Source: Peptococcaceae bacterium CEB3
GTDB taxonomy: Bacteria > Bacillota > Desulfitobacteriia > Desulfitobacteriales > Desulfitobacteriaceae
Reading direction: 5' to 3'
Assembly: GCA_001029295.1 (NCBI GenBank)
Contig: LDXJ01000031.1
Coordinates: 1 to 39,570 of the forward strand
DNA length: 39,570 bases
The stretch's first letter is position 1. Each line of letters begins with the position of its first letter. A model generated the notes under the pieces. It was not told the DNA's origin. It did not search any database and saw nothing but the letters and a program-made list of their open reading frames with translations. Positions 22,119-30,204 of the stretch are shown here, in pieces. Position numbers and translations under genes: made by a program.

Positions 22119-22726
22119 ATCCTACCTCCGGTTCATTATAATTTTAGCAAACTCCGATTGCATTACTTTCAGAGATAAAAATACGGCCCAATTCCCTCCC
22201 TCGCGCAAATCGTACGGGCATCCCCCAGCCCCCAGCTTTCCGGTTCGGTGTGGGGTTAGTCGCCCTGTTAAGCAACATTGACTTGAGCCCGGCCTGACAA
22301 CCCAGTGCATCAGCACTTCCCGTACCGATAGCATATCACACCTCAATAACCCCGATAGTAATCGCTTCCTGCTCGTGAGCAGATGCAGTGGGGAATCAGG
22401 TGCGCCAGCGCCACAAAGAGCGCATCGGAAACAGGGTACGTGGGAGTGCCTCTGCCCAGACTAAGACCCTTTTCTTCCACTCCTTTGGTGTAAACAACCA
22501 GTTGAAATTCGGGGAGATATATGGCAAACAGGTTCCCCCCCTTCTTAAAAAATCTCCCTTCACAACTTCCCCAAGTAGGTGTATCATAAAGACACCTACA
22601 TTTGTGTAGGGGCAGCGCCTTCAGATCATTTGCTACTTTGCGGGTAATGGATGATCTGAGGGCCTTCTATTTAAATGGCGAGAGCCATTTAAACACTCTA
22701 TCTCCCATGGACAAACGCTCCGACAC

Positions 22727-22762
22727 ATAAAAAGCCCGTCTCCAAAGCAAAGAGAAAGGCTG
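22727..22762 (-). terminator. Expression-platform terminator of riboswitch C
   Basis: Same hairpin as in copies A and B. Confidence 0.72.
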
Positions 22763-22778
22763 GCTAACCTTAATTACA

Positions 22779-22864
22779 ATGGCAGCTTGGCAGTCATAGC
22801 TTAAAGCCTTAGACCCATAGCTTTGCGCCCCCGTCTTTCGGCGGGTTTACCTTTATCATTTGCT
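22779..22864 (-). ncRNA. c-di-GMP-I (GEMM-I) riboswitch C
   Basis: The aptamer core is identical to copy B; the promoter-proximal part (TGGTAATAT -10) is like copy A. Next genes downstream: SpoIID/LytB protein and DUF4829-like lipoprotein. Confidence 0.92.
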
Positions 22865-23138
22865 CTGTAGTAATATTACCACACTTTTCACGCAAATTGT
22901 GTCGCAATGTGGCGGTGGACAATGAAGTTTTTCAATACCCGGAATTTCCTTTTCTAATAGTAACTTGGCGCAGTGCGAGCACTTGGCGGCTGAGCATGGC
23001 TCGCTTTTCCTTCTTTTTCTGTTGAACGAACGTTTGCGGACTCGCCGTGTAGACTCTCATCGTGGGCAGTTCCAGGCAGCTCAACGTGCCCCAACGGACG
23101 GCCCCGGTGTCGATCCCGATTTTGCCGCCGCGTGCATC

Positions 23139-23663
23139 CTACGTGACGCTTCTCGCCGGTGTGTGACCGAAGACCACCAGCTTGCCAACGTACTCACAGC
23201 GAAGCCAGTCTTCGCGAATCCAAAGGAGTGTGTCGCGGTCGCTCGTCTCAGGCCGGGGATAGTCCGGATTAAGCCCGGCATGGACGAAGATGTAGTCCTC
23301 GGTTTCGTGGTACAGGGGCAGGGACTTGAAGAAGCCGATGTCGTCCTCAACGAAGGTATGATTCTGGGTGTAGCTCCGGATTGTGTATCTGCCGCCGTTG
23401 GCGAACCACTGCTCTATGCCGTCGCTTTCGATGGCTTGAATTGCCATGTCCTCATGGTTCCCCAAAAGGGCAATAGCTCCGTCTCGGACAAGGGATTTGA
23501 CGATCTGGACTGTTTCGTAGCTTTGACTGCCTCGGTCGATGTAGTCTCCCAAAAGGATGAGTTGGTCTGAGTGCGGCTGGTATTGGGCTTGCTCAAGGAC
23601 GGCCACGAGAAGATCAGCGCAGCCGTGGATGTCGCTAATGGCTAGAAATCGGTTTTTACTCAT
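23139..23663 (-). CDS. PPP-type metallophosphoesterase with premature stop (copy C)
   Basis: 174 residues to a TAG. All metal and catalytic motifs are present: DIHG (Asp11, His13), GDYIDRG (Asp40), GNHE (Asn69, His70), FVHAG (His128), FGHTP (His167). This is the layout of bacterial PrpA/PrpE-like serine/threonine or diadenosine phosphatases. In copies A and D the codon after ARSVT is TGG; here it is TAG, which removes about 65 residues including IDTGAVRWG. It may be inactive. ATG 23663 follows CTGGAGGAGGAAT. The frame remains readable to about 22940 beyond the stop. It is the probable parent of copies A, B and D. Confidence 0.8.
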   Translation of the reverse strand: MSKNRFLAISDIHGCADLLVAVLEQAQYQPHSDQLILLGDYIDRGSQSYETVQIVKSLVRDGAIALLGNHEDMAIQAIESDGIEQWFANGGRYTIRSYTQNHTFVEDDIGFFKSLPLYHETEDYIFVHAGLNPDYPRPETSDRDTLLWIREDWLRCEYVGKLVVFGHTPARSVT

Positions 23664-23716
23664 ATTCCTCCTCCAGTTAATGCCTGTCCAACTTGATACC
23701 TTTGTCCGTTATATCG

Positions 23717-24370
23717 TTATTCCCAAATAAGGCCACCCTTAAACTCATAAGTGAATCCAGTTACTTCTAGCTTTTTTTGGAATTCAAGCTGCTTTTCGTA
23801 AAACTGCTTCAATCCTAACTCGGATAATACACTATCCCCAGGCTCAGATCCATCCATCCCTTCGCCGTTTTCAATATCTTCCTCGGTCAAAATCTTAAAG
23901 TCGCAATTTCCTTTTACCCAATCAGAAAATTCATTCTCGAGGTGCCCAATTACGCTTTCCAGCGTGTAACAATCATGAGTGTATTGTGCCTTGTCTACAA
24001 ATTTGGGAATATCTTCTCCAAATATTCTTTGAACCATCAATTTACTGAGTGTCGCACTAGCATAGAATTCATCACCACCGTCCATGTAAACTTGATTGCC
24101 ATGGGTATATACAACAATACCTTCCATTTTTGAATTGGAACCATTCATGCGAACTCCTTCAAGTTCGTTGTTTATCTCTACTTCCGAGAGTGGGACACCA
24201 GCACCAGCTTTTGGGTTAGGATGTATATCAAACAATTTGATGGCAATATACAATTGTAAACCTGGTAATCCTACATCGTGATACATCGGTTTGCTAATAA
24301 CTTTGGCCTTTGTCCTTGCAGGAACAAAATATTGCCCAAATTTCATATCTTCCCTTGTAATGCAATACAT
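23717..24370 (-). CDS. Unknown cytoplasmic protein
   Basis: 217 residues; no family was recognised. The N-terminal half is beta-rich (KFGQYFVPARTKAKVIS, PGLQLYIAIKLFDI, EGIVVYTHGNQVYMDGGDE), the C-terminal half helical and acidic. There is no signal peptide or membrane segment. ATG 24370 has AAGGGGGCGTTGAA before it; these bases lie at the edge of the eroded IS end 24383-24492, so the IS may supply the ribosome site. A second ATG (24346) after AAGGGAAGAT is an alternative start. It precedes the metallophosphoesterase by 53 bases and may share its transcript. Confidence 0.65.
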   Translation of the reverse strand: MYCITREDMKFGQYFVPARTKAKVISKPMYHDVGLPGLQLYIAIKLFDIHPNPKAGAGVPLSEVEINNELEGVRMNGSNSKMEGIVVYTHGNQVYMDGGDEFYASATLSKLMVQRIFGEDIPKFVDKAQYTHDCYTLESVIGHLENEFSDWVKGNCDFKILTEEDIENGEGMDGSEPGDSVLSELGLKQFYEKQLEFQKKLEVTGFTYEFKGGLIWE

Positions 24371-24382
24371 TTCAACGCCCCC

Positions 24383-24492
24383 TTAACTTCTTCCCCGCAT
24401 TGAAACGCGGGGATTCTCAAGTCTCCCGAAGGAGCTTGGCTGGCTGTACAAGTAGCCTCTATACGGTCGCCGTTAGGCCGCCGCTATTCAGA
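24383..24492 (-). mobile_element. Solo right end / reRNA scaffold of the tnpA-tnpB family
   Basis: About 110 bases homologous to 9385-9494: remnant of the tnpB stop (GCGGCGGCCTAA), stem CCAAGCTCC-TTCG-GGAGACTTG, stem CCCCGCG..CGGGG, and end AGTTAA in place of AGTCAA. The tnpB frame itself is gone. The bases that would form its guide are the start region of the unknown gene 23717-24370. Confidence 0.72.
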
Positions 24493-24503
24493 ACTTTTTG
24501 TAT

Positions 24504-24744
24504 CCTCTAACGGTGCTGTCGGATTGACATCCTCCCCGCTTAAAAAAGCGAGGATTCCCTGGAATTCCGTGCCCTCACGGGTTCACGCCAGGGTTCGGTC
24601 GGGTTTCGCGTCCGCGCGTGCATTTCTGCCGCCCTTCATTCGCTCTCCCATTGGGGCCGTGCCAAACGGCCCGCCCCGCCAGGTTCAAGGGATCACCTGC
24701 CCTCTACCCTGCCGGGCGGCAGCCCTGTTGACCAGGCTGCTAAG
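24504..24744 (-). ncRNA. reRNA 3' part, right end and guide of TnpB element copy 2
   Basis: GC-rich stems after the tnpB stop, ending in stem CTCGCTTTTTTAAGCGGGGAG and GATGTCAA (24524-24531). Guide expected at 24504-24523, TCCGACAGCACCGTTAGAGG on the minus strand, which is sequence next to the older IS remnant. Confidence 0.65.
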
Positions 24745-25896
24745 TTATGCGGCTGTCGTTCTTCTCCGCGTCTTGGGCTTGAGTATTGTTTTTGCCCGTT
24801 TCTCTTCGCTCAGTCCGCTGATGGCCTGGGCAATGTTGTCGGCGGCATTTGCGTCAATGTGCTTAACCTTTCCACACCGGGGGCACGTGTACCACCGGCC
24901 CGCCGGGCGGCTGGTTCTGACTTCTCCGCACCGGCTGCATGTGAGACTGGTTAACTCCGGATTAACCAACTCCACTTCGATTCCTGCCAAAGCCGCTTTG
25001 TATTCGATGAACTGCCTGAGCTGGAAGAAGGCCCAGGAGTGGAGACTCCGTCCCGCGTCTTTGCGCTGCTTTTTCCGTTGGCTTTTCGTCCACCGGGCAC
25101 CCCGCAGGTCTTCCAGGCGGATGACGCTGACTCCATGCGCTTTGGCAAACTCTATGATCCTGCGGCTGATGGTGTGGTTGATGGCCATGATCCAGCGGTG
25201 CTCTTTGTTCCCAAGTTTCCGAAGAGCTTTGTGCGCCCCCTTCTTCTGGAGTTTTTTCCGCAGTTCGGCGTAGTGTCGCCGGACGTAGGCAAGTTCCGCC
25301 CCGCTGAAGAACAAGGTAGATCCGAGGATACTTGCAACCGCAAGGTCGATGAGCCCCAGGTCCACGCCCATGTATTTCGGCGGCTTCTTCTCCGCTTTCA
25401 CGCTGACGGTGAGCGCCAGGTGAATGTACCACTGTCTGCCGCATTTGATGAGCTGCGCCGTCCCTTGTTTGGCTTGACCGGAGAGAAGAAGTTCCAGATA
25501 CTTAATTTGGTACTTCTCTACTTGAATGGGCACGCCCACCCGTTTCTCCAGGGTGGGAAAGGAGACTTTCCAGGCGGCTCCGCCGTCCTGCAGGGTCTCT
25601 TTCTCTACCCGGAAATTCTGGTTGTTGAAGTCCGGCCAGAGCCGCTTGAATGATTTGGCATTTTTCTTGGCTTCGATGTCCCGAATGGCCTGATTTAGTA
25701 CAATGGCTGGAAGTGGCTCTGTGTACAGTTTGGCATCCGCTGATGACTTTGGTCGCATGGGCTTCTCCACTCCAAGATACCGATTAGCAAAATCGGTTGT
25801 TCTATCGGCCATGGTTTGGTACATGTCTTGCTTCGTCTTCGTGGGCTCGAAGAGCTTGAGCTTAATTGTGACAACCTGTTCGGTATTTTCTTCCAC
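24745..25896 (-). CDS. tnpB: TnpB RNA-guided nuclease with zinc finger (copy 2, intact)
   Basis: 383 residues. RuvC-I GVDLGLIDLAV, RuvC-II IRLEDLRG (Glu), zinc finger CSRCGEV..CPRCG (from about 320), RuvC-III HIDANAADN (Asp about 348). All catalytic and zinc residues are kept. GTG 25896 follows GAGGAGGTGAAAAC. The last two thirds are nearly identical in DNA to copy 1, while the first 75 codons are only about 80% alike, so one part was homogenised by recombination. No transposase is attached. Cassette copy 5 lies upstream. Confidence 0.93.
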   Translation of the reverse strand: MEENTEQVVTIKLKLFEPTKTKQDMYQTMADRTTDFANRYLGVEKPMRPKSSADAKLYTEPLPAIVLNQAIRDIEAKKNAKSFKRLWPDFNNQNFRVEKETLQDGGAAWKVSFPTLEKRVGVPIQVEKYQIKYLELLLSGQAKQGTAQLIKCGRQWYIHLALTVSVKAEKKPPKYMGVDLGLIDLAVASILGSTLFFSGAELAYVRRHYAELRKKLQKKGAHKALRKLGNKEHRWIMAINHTISRRIIEFAKAHGVSVIRLEDLRGARWTKSQRKKQRKDAGRSLHSWAFFQLRQFIEYKAALAGIEVELVNPELTSLTCSRCGEVRTSRPAGRWYTCPRCGKVKHIDANAADNIAQAISGLSEEKRAKTILKPKTRRRTTAA

Positions 25897-26030
25897 GTTT
25901 TCACCTCCTCTCCACATGAAGAAAAGCCGCCGCATAACGCAACGACTTTCCTTGATTTAGTTTTCGGTACCTAGACAATTATGGCTTCTGAATACGGTTT
26001 GGCACTCACCTCCTGTTTTTGAGCACACAA

Positions 26031-26170
26031 AAAGAAGCCTCGAAAGGCTTCTTTGCCTTGCTATGAATTTAGGGTAGGCTTCGCCCCACCCTGTATTTAC
26101 TCCATTTTAGCCCTTTTTAGGGCAATTGACAAGCATTTTCAGGTCTTGTGAAAAGATATTCTTGTTCTTC
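26031..26170 (-). promoter_or_regulatory. Promoter-leader cassette, copy 5 (tnpB copy 2)
   Basis: Minus strand: TTTTCACAAG block, -35 TTGTCA (26127-26132), 17 bp, -10 TAAAAT (26104-26109), invariant hairpin 26073-26092, terminator GAAGCC..GGCTTC + TTTTT (26034-26052). The best consensus promoter of the set. Confidence 0.78.
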
Positions 26171-26226
26171 AGTGCTCCTTTCTCTTTTTCCTTGAATTAA
26201 CGGCCCCTACAAGGTATAATATATAT

Positions 26227-26342
26227 ACTAAAGGCCGGGATGTTGTGAGCATCCCAGCCTACACAACCGGGCCACGATGAGCGGCCATATAGGGTTTCCG
26301 AAAAAGTAGCTTTTCCGGTTAGGGGTGGGCTACTTTTTCCTT
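26227..26342 (+). ncRNA. Antisense antitoxin RNA of TA module 3
   Basis: Promoter TTGAAT (26192-26197), 17 bp, TATAAT (26215-26220); ends at stem GAAAAAGTAGC..GGGCTACTTTTTCC (26299-26340), which overlaps the toxin stop on the other strand. Closely related to module 1 RNA. Confidence 0.72.
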
Positions 26343-26428
26343 GCCATGTTGTAAGCGAACTGGAGTATCAGAACCACTAATGTTGCAAAGGCAATCATTA
26401 GGGTTAATGCTTGATACCACTGGTTCAC
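26330..26428 (-). CDS. Holin-like type I toxin peptide, TA module 3
   Basis: 32 residues from GTG 26428: NQWYQALTLMIAF start, one hydrophobic helix, basic tail MARKK. Same length and layout as module 1 but different sequence, so the peptides have diverged while the module stayed. GGAAGGGGGTGAGGCC lies upstream. Extended -10 TGGTATACT at 26510-26518 (minus). Confidence 0.72.
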   Translation of the reverse strand: MNQWYQALTLMIAFATLVVLILQFAYNMARKK

Positions 26429-26533
26429 CGGCCTCACCCCCTTCCATGAAGAGATTGGAGAATTTAGGGGTTTGGCCGCCCACCCTGCCCTATTCCATTG
26501 TGCAAACTCAGTATACCATATCCTTCCTCGTTT

Positions 26534-26557
26534 GGGTCCCCCTTTTCGGGGACCTTT
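26534..26557 (+). terminator. Terminator-like hairpin at the edge of TA module 3
   Basis: GGTCCCC..GGGGACC then TTTTGC on the plus strand; counterpart of 5085-5109. Confidence 0.5.
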
Positions 26558-26559
26558 TG

Positions 26560-27120
26560 CTATCTTGCTAAGTTCCACACTCTCGTCGATTCCTCGAACG
26601 AATTTGCGCTGACCATGACGTGCAGAGGAATTGCCCAATGGGTCGTAGGCAGTGGAAGCAGTGGCAGAGTGACGGCAATATTCATGTTCATGGTGACGTA
26701 GGCGCTGGTTCCCGGTATGGTTCCGTAGAATCCTATGGGAGCCGGGCTGCCCCGGTCAGACTCGCCGTAGACCTTAAAGGACTGGAGCGTATACGTGCTC
26801 TGCGGCCAGTTTTGGAGGACAGTTTGCATGTTGTTCATAAATTCCTGCTGAACAGCCGACGTATTATTAACCTGCATTCCGTAGTTAACAGGATCAGGGA
26901 TAGTGTTATCGCTAAGTGCGATAGTAGCTGCATCTTTGATTCCACGGTGGAGTGTAGTTGCCATTTGTTGGATTTTCGCGGCATAGGCAAAAGTCGTGAA
27001 CATCGCTAAGAGAAGGAAAATACCCATTCCTGCAAGAACATACACCCCGACAAAACCCCGCTCATCACCCATAGCCGAATCCTTATACGTTTTGCAAACC
27101 GTCTCTAAATGTTTTCTCAC
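26560..27120 (-). CDS. TadE-like pseudopilin/membrane protein 1
   Basis: 186 residues. A short N-terminal stretch (GDERGFVGVYV) followed by one hydrophobic helix (LAGMGIFLLLAMFTTFAY) and an external beta-rich part. This is the layout of TadE/TadF-like minor pilins and of similar proteins on Gram-positive conjugative elements. GTG 27120 overlaps the stop of the upstream gene by four bases (GTGA), showing coupling. Family assignment rests on layout, not on a motif. Confidence 0.55.
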   Translation of the reverse strand: MRKHLETVCKTYKDSAMGDERGFVGVYVLAGMGIFLLLAMFTTFAYAAKIQQMATTLHRGIKDAATIALSDNTIPDPVNYGMQVNNTSAVQQEFMNNMQTVLQNWPQSTYTLQSFKVYGESDRGSPAPIGFYGTIPGTSAYVTMNMNIAVTLPLLPLPTTHWAIPLHVMVSANSFEESTRVWNLAR

Positions 27121-27593
27121 AGAGAAGCCCTCCCTTGCTCAGGGTGCCACGGTGTGGAATACCCACTTGACTTCGCCGTAATGACCCTGTAGATAGGAAT
27201 TTGCTCATGTGCATACCTTATAATCATTGCCACGTAGATACCCGCTCGGGATAAATCACGCAGGGAACACGCCACACCATCCCTCGTGGTGAAAACCCGA
27301 AATGCTTGTAGTGTATACGTGACTTCGGGCAATCCTTGAATCCGGTTCTGAAGTTTTGTTTCAAACTCATGCCGTACTACGGACGTGTCTGAGATACGTA
27401 TTTCGCCTGTGGCTGTATTTGGTATGACGTTGTCCCTTAATGCCGCTGTAGCAGACGTTTGAACGGCCCTCTCAAGTGTATTTTGCATAGCAATCATTTT
27501 ATACGCATGACTGAACGTACCTGCCATGGCTAACACAATAAAAGTTACGGCTATAACATAGGCAGTAGCAATCGTTCTTCGACTTACGTGCAT
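27117..27593 (-). CDS. TadE-like pseudopilin/membrane protein 2
   Basis: 158 residues. N-terminal helix (ATAYVIAVTFIVLAMAGTF), then QNTLERAVQTSATAALRDN and a beta-rich tail. It shares the pattern of the next gene (ATAALRDNVIPN versus ATIALSDNTIPD, YTLQAFRVF versus YTLQSFKVY), so the two are a duplicated pair. ATG 27593 follows AGGAAGGAGAAAAGCAA. Probably exported and assembled at the surface. Confidence 0.6.
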   Translation of the reverse strand: MHVSRRTIATAYVIAVTFIVLAMAGTFSHAYKMIAMQNTLERAVQTSATAALRDNVIPNTATGEIRISDTSVVRHEFETKLQNRIQGLPEVTYTLQAFRVFTTRDGVACSLRDLSRAGIYVAMIIRYAHEQIPIYRVITAKSSGYSTPWHPEQGRASL

Positions 27594-27613
27594 TTGCTTT
27601 TCTCCTTCCTAAC

Positions 27614-27641
27614 GCAGGGGGATCGCTTCCAATCCCCCTGC
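27614..27641. terminator. Intergenic stem between propeller protein and TadE-like pair
   Basis: GCAGGGGGAT / ATCCCCCTGC, 8-base loop, no T-run; may set mRNA stability between the two parts of the operon. Confidence 0.4.
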
Positions 27642-27657
27642 AAGCACCTGGTACGAA

Positions 27658-30102
27658 TTAAGGCTCCCACGATCCGACTGATCCCTGGATCGGAGCATAT
27701 ACCCAATCGCTTTCCTTGGTAAACCCGTATATTTCCGTCCCGGTTATATCAAGGTTCGTTGAAGCAACACCGCTGGCATCATAGGAACCAGTCTCCCAAA
27801 CATAATAGGTGCCGTGCTTGTTGCTTCTTTCGACTTCGTATTTGTAGTCCACGTGAACCGCAAAGGGTGCGTCAATATAATCGCTTTCCATGACATAACC
27901 TTGCGGCTCATTGATTGGCGGCGGGTATCCGGCCCAGTTCTCTCTGTACTTCACAAAAGCCGTGTGTCCGTTGAGCGTCATGTTGATTTTCGCCTTGTTT
28001 CGGGCTATATGGGGCGGACCAAAGGGGTTTTTCTCAAAGACTCCCTGCGGCGTATCCACCCACGCTTTCGTGATTCGCCATCCCGTAACCGTAGCGTTTA
28101 ACAAGCCGGACGGAGGCGGCGGAGTCTGTACGGTAAGCGTCGTTGCCAATTGATCCGCGTACCAGGCTGTTCCCGCCGGTTGCGTAGCCCCGCTTCGTCG
28201 CACGGCCACTATTTTCAGGGTTCCCGAAAGGTTGCCCGGTGGCGGCAGCGGTATGGGGTTGACTAGGAAGTAGGTCGTGGCGGTAGCGACATGCCCCGCG
28301 TTATCCGTCCCAGTCACGGTAACGGTGTACTTGACCTGGTGCCCTGTGTAGTTGGCCGGTGCCGTAAGCACTACCAGCCAATTTTCATGATCCGGCTGAT
28401 TGTTCCATTGCACTAATGGTATGCTGGGGAAGGTCTTCCCGCCAGCGGTTACGACGGCTGTCATACTCTTTGTAACATGGAGCGGATTCGGAATAGCATT
28501 CACGAAAACTTTGTCGCCGCTGTTTACGACGCTAGGCTCAGCCGTGGCCGTCAGCCCGTAGGGTGCTGGAGTCCAGAGTTCGACACAGCCCTGACTGTTT
28601 AAGCCCGCATCTGTCCAGGTGGCGATATAATGCAAAGGCGTTTTACCGTCCGTCGGATCAACGCCTACATCGGCGGCCACGGAGGTGTAAGCCGGTGACA
28701 CGGAACCGAGCATCTGCCAAGTGTCCTTGGCTACCCCGTTGTAAAGTGCCACTGGATTAGTAACCGACACCGGGTTCGTGATCATTAAGCCATCCTGTCC
28801 AGTGGAAGCAAGAAACACAATGTCCGACGAACCATTATTGACCACTGCCGGAGAGTTTAGGCCAACGTAGCCCGGCCCTTTCGTGCTAGATTGCGCATTA
28901 AATTGATCCAATGGCGCGGCATTGAGCGACGTATGCCCATTCCCTACCCATATAACGTTCTTCCCGTCTAAGGCGACGTTGGCGATACAGGGATTGCTTT
29001 GATCCATGGCCATAGTATTGTCCGCCATGTAGCTCCCGTTTGCGCTAAGTTCATAGATTGCCGCGCCCTGGTCCGGCACAACAATTGTGCCGTCCGCGAC
29101 CGGTGTGCTGGGGAACTTGGCCTTGGTGACGATGGCCGGGGAGGAGTCGATAGGCCCGTAGAAGATGGGTGAGCCATTCTGGTCTTTGTAGATGGAGTCA
29201 ATCTCTCCGGTTACTGGGTTCATGAGGATGAGCCGATACTTTCCGCTTTGGTAGGCATCGACACCGAAGACGGCGGCCCCCTGTCCGCCGACGCAGGTTG
29301 TTACGGGGTCCCAGGCAGGGGATGAGGTTACAATGTCGTTGGTGGCGTTGGAAGCGTCTTCGGTGGTTTGATAGACGTTTTTATTGGCAGAAACATTTGT
29401 CGGAATATCGAGTGGCTGGGAAATCACTCCGCCCGACCATGAACCTACTATCGCAAAAGGCGTTTGCCAAGTAACTGGTTGGTCTGTAGTTAAATCTGTA
29501 CCCGATGCTGTTAAAGGTGGCGTAATCAATGGTGATGCAGCAATTAGATTAATGTCATTCCCTGCGTTTCCCCTTATTGGGCTATCCTGCACTTGATCGG
29601 GATGTCCTAACGGCCACCAATATAGATATTTACCAACCGCAATTGCCAAGTACCCTTGAGCAATTGTTGGGCCGGAAATACCAGCCGCATTGTTAACATC
29701 TCCGTTGGCCCCACTTGTTCCTTCGTCAAAGTAAGCGATTGGCTTGGCTGTTAAGCTCACTCCCCCTCCGAGCTCCCAACCAGATTGCGGTTTGCTGAGA
29801 TCAATTTGCCATAAATGTCCATAGCCACCACGGTCAGCATCGTAGGTATATTGATATAGCTCGCTCCCCACAACAACTGGGGTTGTATTTGAATATTGCG
29901 GGTGCCCATCCCAATTGAGACTCACATAATACGGTTCGTTATTGTACGCAATCCCGTTGAAGCTAGGATCGACGACGGCATTGTCACGCGAAATATCCGC
30001 ATCATGTGTGTAGTTATCCATGCCCCACGCATTCTGGGGGCTAAGCATTGCCAACCCCAAGATTAGCGCGAGAATAGATACCATCCAGTGCTTCTTTTTC
30101 AC
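27658..30102 (-). CDS. Large secreted beta-propeller-like surface protein
   Basis: 814 residues from GTG 30102 (GGGAGGAGG upstream). Signal peptide (KKKHWMVSILALILGLAML..NAWG). Residues to about 520 hold repeated blade-like segments with PQQ/quinoprotein-like patterns (TPVVVGSELYQYTYDADRG, SPAIVTKAKFPSTPVADGT, SPAVVNNGSSDIVFLAST). These are followed by Ig-like parts (AVVTAGGKTFPSIPL, YTVTVTGTDNAGHVATATTY) and a C-terminal unique domain. There is no sortase motif or anchor. Probably a secreted or adhesin-type protein of the pilus-like block; function unknown. Confidence 0.7.
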   Translation of the reverse strand: MKKKHWMVSILALILGLAMLSPQNAWGMDNYTHDADISRDNAVVDPSFNGIAYNNEPYYVSLNWDGHPQYSNTTPVVVGSELYQYTYDADRGGYGHLWQIDLSKPQSGWELGGGVSLTAKPIAYFDEGTSGANGDVNNAAGISGPTIAQGYLAIAVGKYLYWWPLGHPDQVQDSPIRGNAGNDINLIAASPLITPPLTASGTDLTTDQPVTWQTPFAIVGSWSGGVISQPLDIPTNVSANKNVYQTTEDASNATNDIVTSSPAWDPVTTCVGGQGAAVFGVDAYQSGKYRLILMNPVTGEIDSIYKDQNGSPIFYGPIDSSPAIVTKAKFPSTPVADGTIVVPDQGAAIYELSANGSYMADNTMAMDQSNPCIANVALDGKNVIWVGNGHTSLNAAPLDQFNAQSSTKGPGYVGLNSPAVVNNGSSDIVFLASTGQDGLMITNPVSVTNPVALYNGVAKDTWQMLGSVSPAYTSVAADVGVDPTDGKTPLHYIATWTDAGLNSQGCVELWTPAPYGLTATAEPSVVNSGDKVFVNAIPNPLHVTKSMTAVVTAGGKTFPSIPLVQWNNQPDHENWLVVLTAPANYTGHQVKYTVTVTGTDNAGHVATATTYFLVNPIPLPPPGNLSGTLKIVAVRRSGATQPAGTAWYADQLATTLTVQTPPPPSGLLNATVTGWRITKAWVDTPQGVFEKNPFGPPHIARNKAKINMTLNGHTAFVKYRENWAGYPPPINEPQGYVMESDYIDAPFAVHVDYKYEVERSNKHGTYYVWETGSYDASGVASTNLDITGTEIYGFTKESDWVYAPIQGSVGSWEP

Positions 30103-30130
30103 CAAAGTGAACCTCCTCCCGATTTCAGGC

Positions 30131-30166
30131 AAAAGAAAAACACCTCCCCCAAAAACGGAAAGGTGA
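30131..30166 (-). terminator. Terminator between anchored surface protein and propeller protein
   Basis: Minus strand CACCT, long loop, AGGTG then TTTTTCTTTT; on the plus strand a wider stem also ends in TTTTTCTTTTTC, so it may work both ways. Confidence 0.6.
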
Positions 30167-30204
30167 TCATGCCTTTTTCTTTTTCTCTTCAGCCACAGAC
30201 TACA

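Larger units (their letters stand above)
22382..23138 (-). repeat. Riboswitch module, copy C
   Basis: Closest to copy B; same order of stems, terminator, aptamer and phosphoesterase 3' end. Upstream it runs into the most complete metallophosphoesterase. The link between the module and the SpoIID gene, 22119-22381, carries no gene. Confidence 0.8.

Noticed and set aside
22396-22587. 63-codon minus-strand frame inside the riboswitch leader
   Set aside because: It is broken by stops in copies A and B, and the region is explained by conserved stems.
22965-23570. 201-codon plus-strand open frame opposite the metallophosphoesterase (also 12979-13470 and 15743-16138)
   Set aside because: Antisense shadow of a conserved phosphatase; the minus strand has the motifs and the ribosome site.
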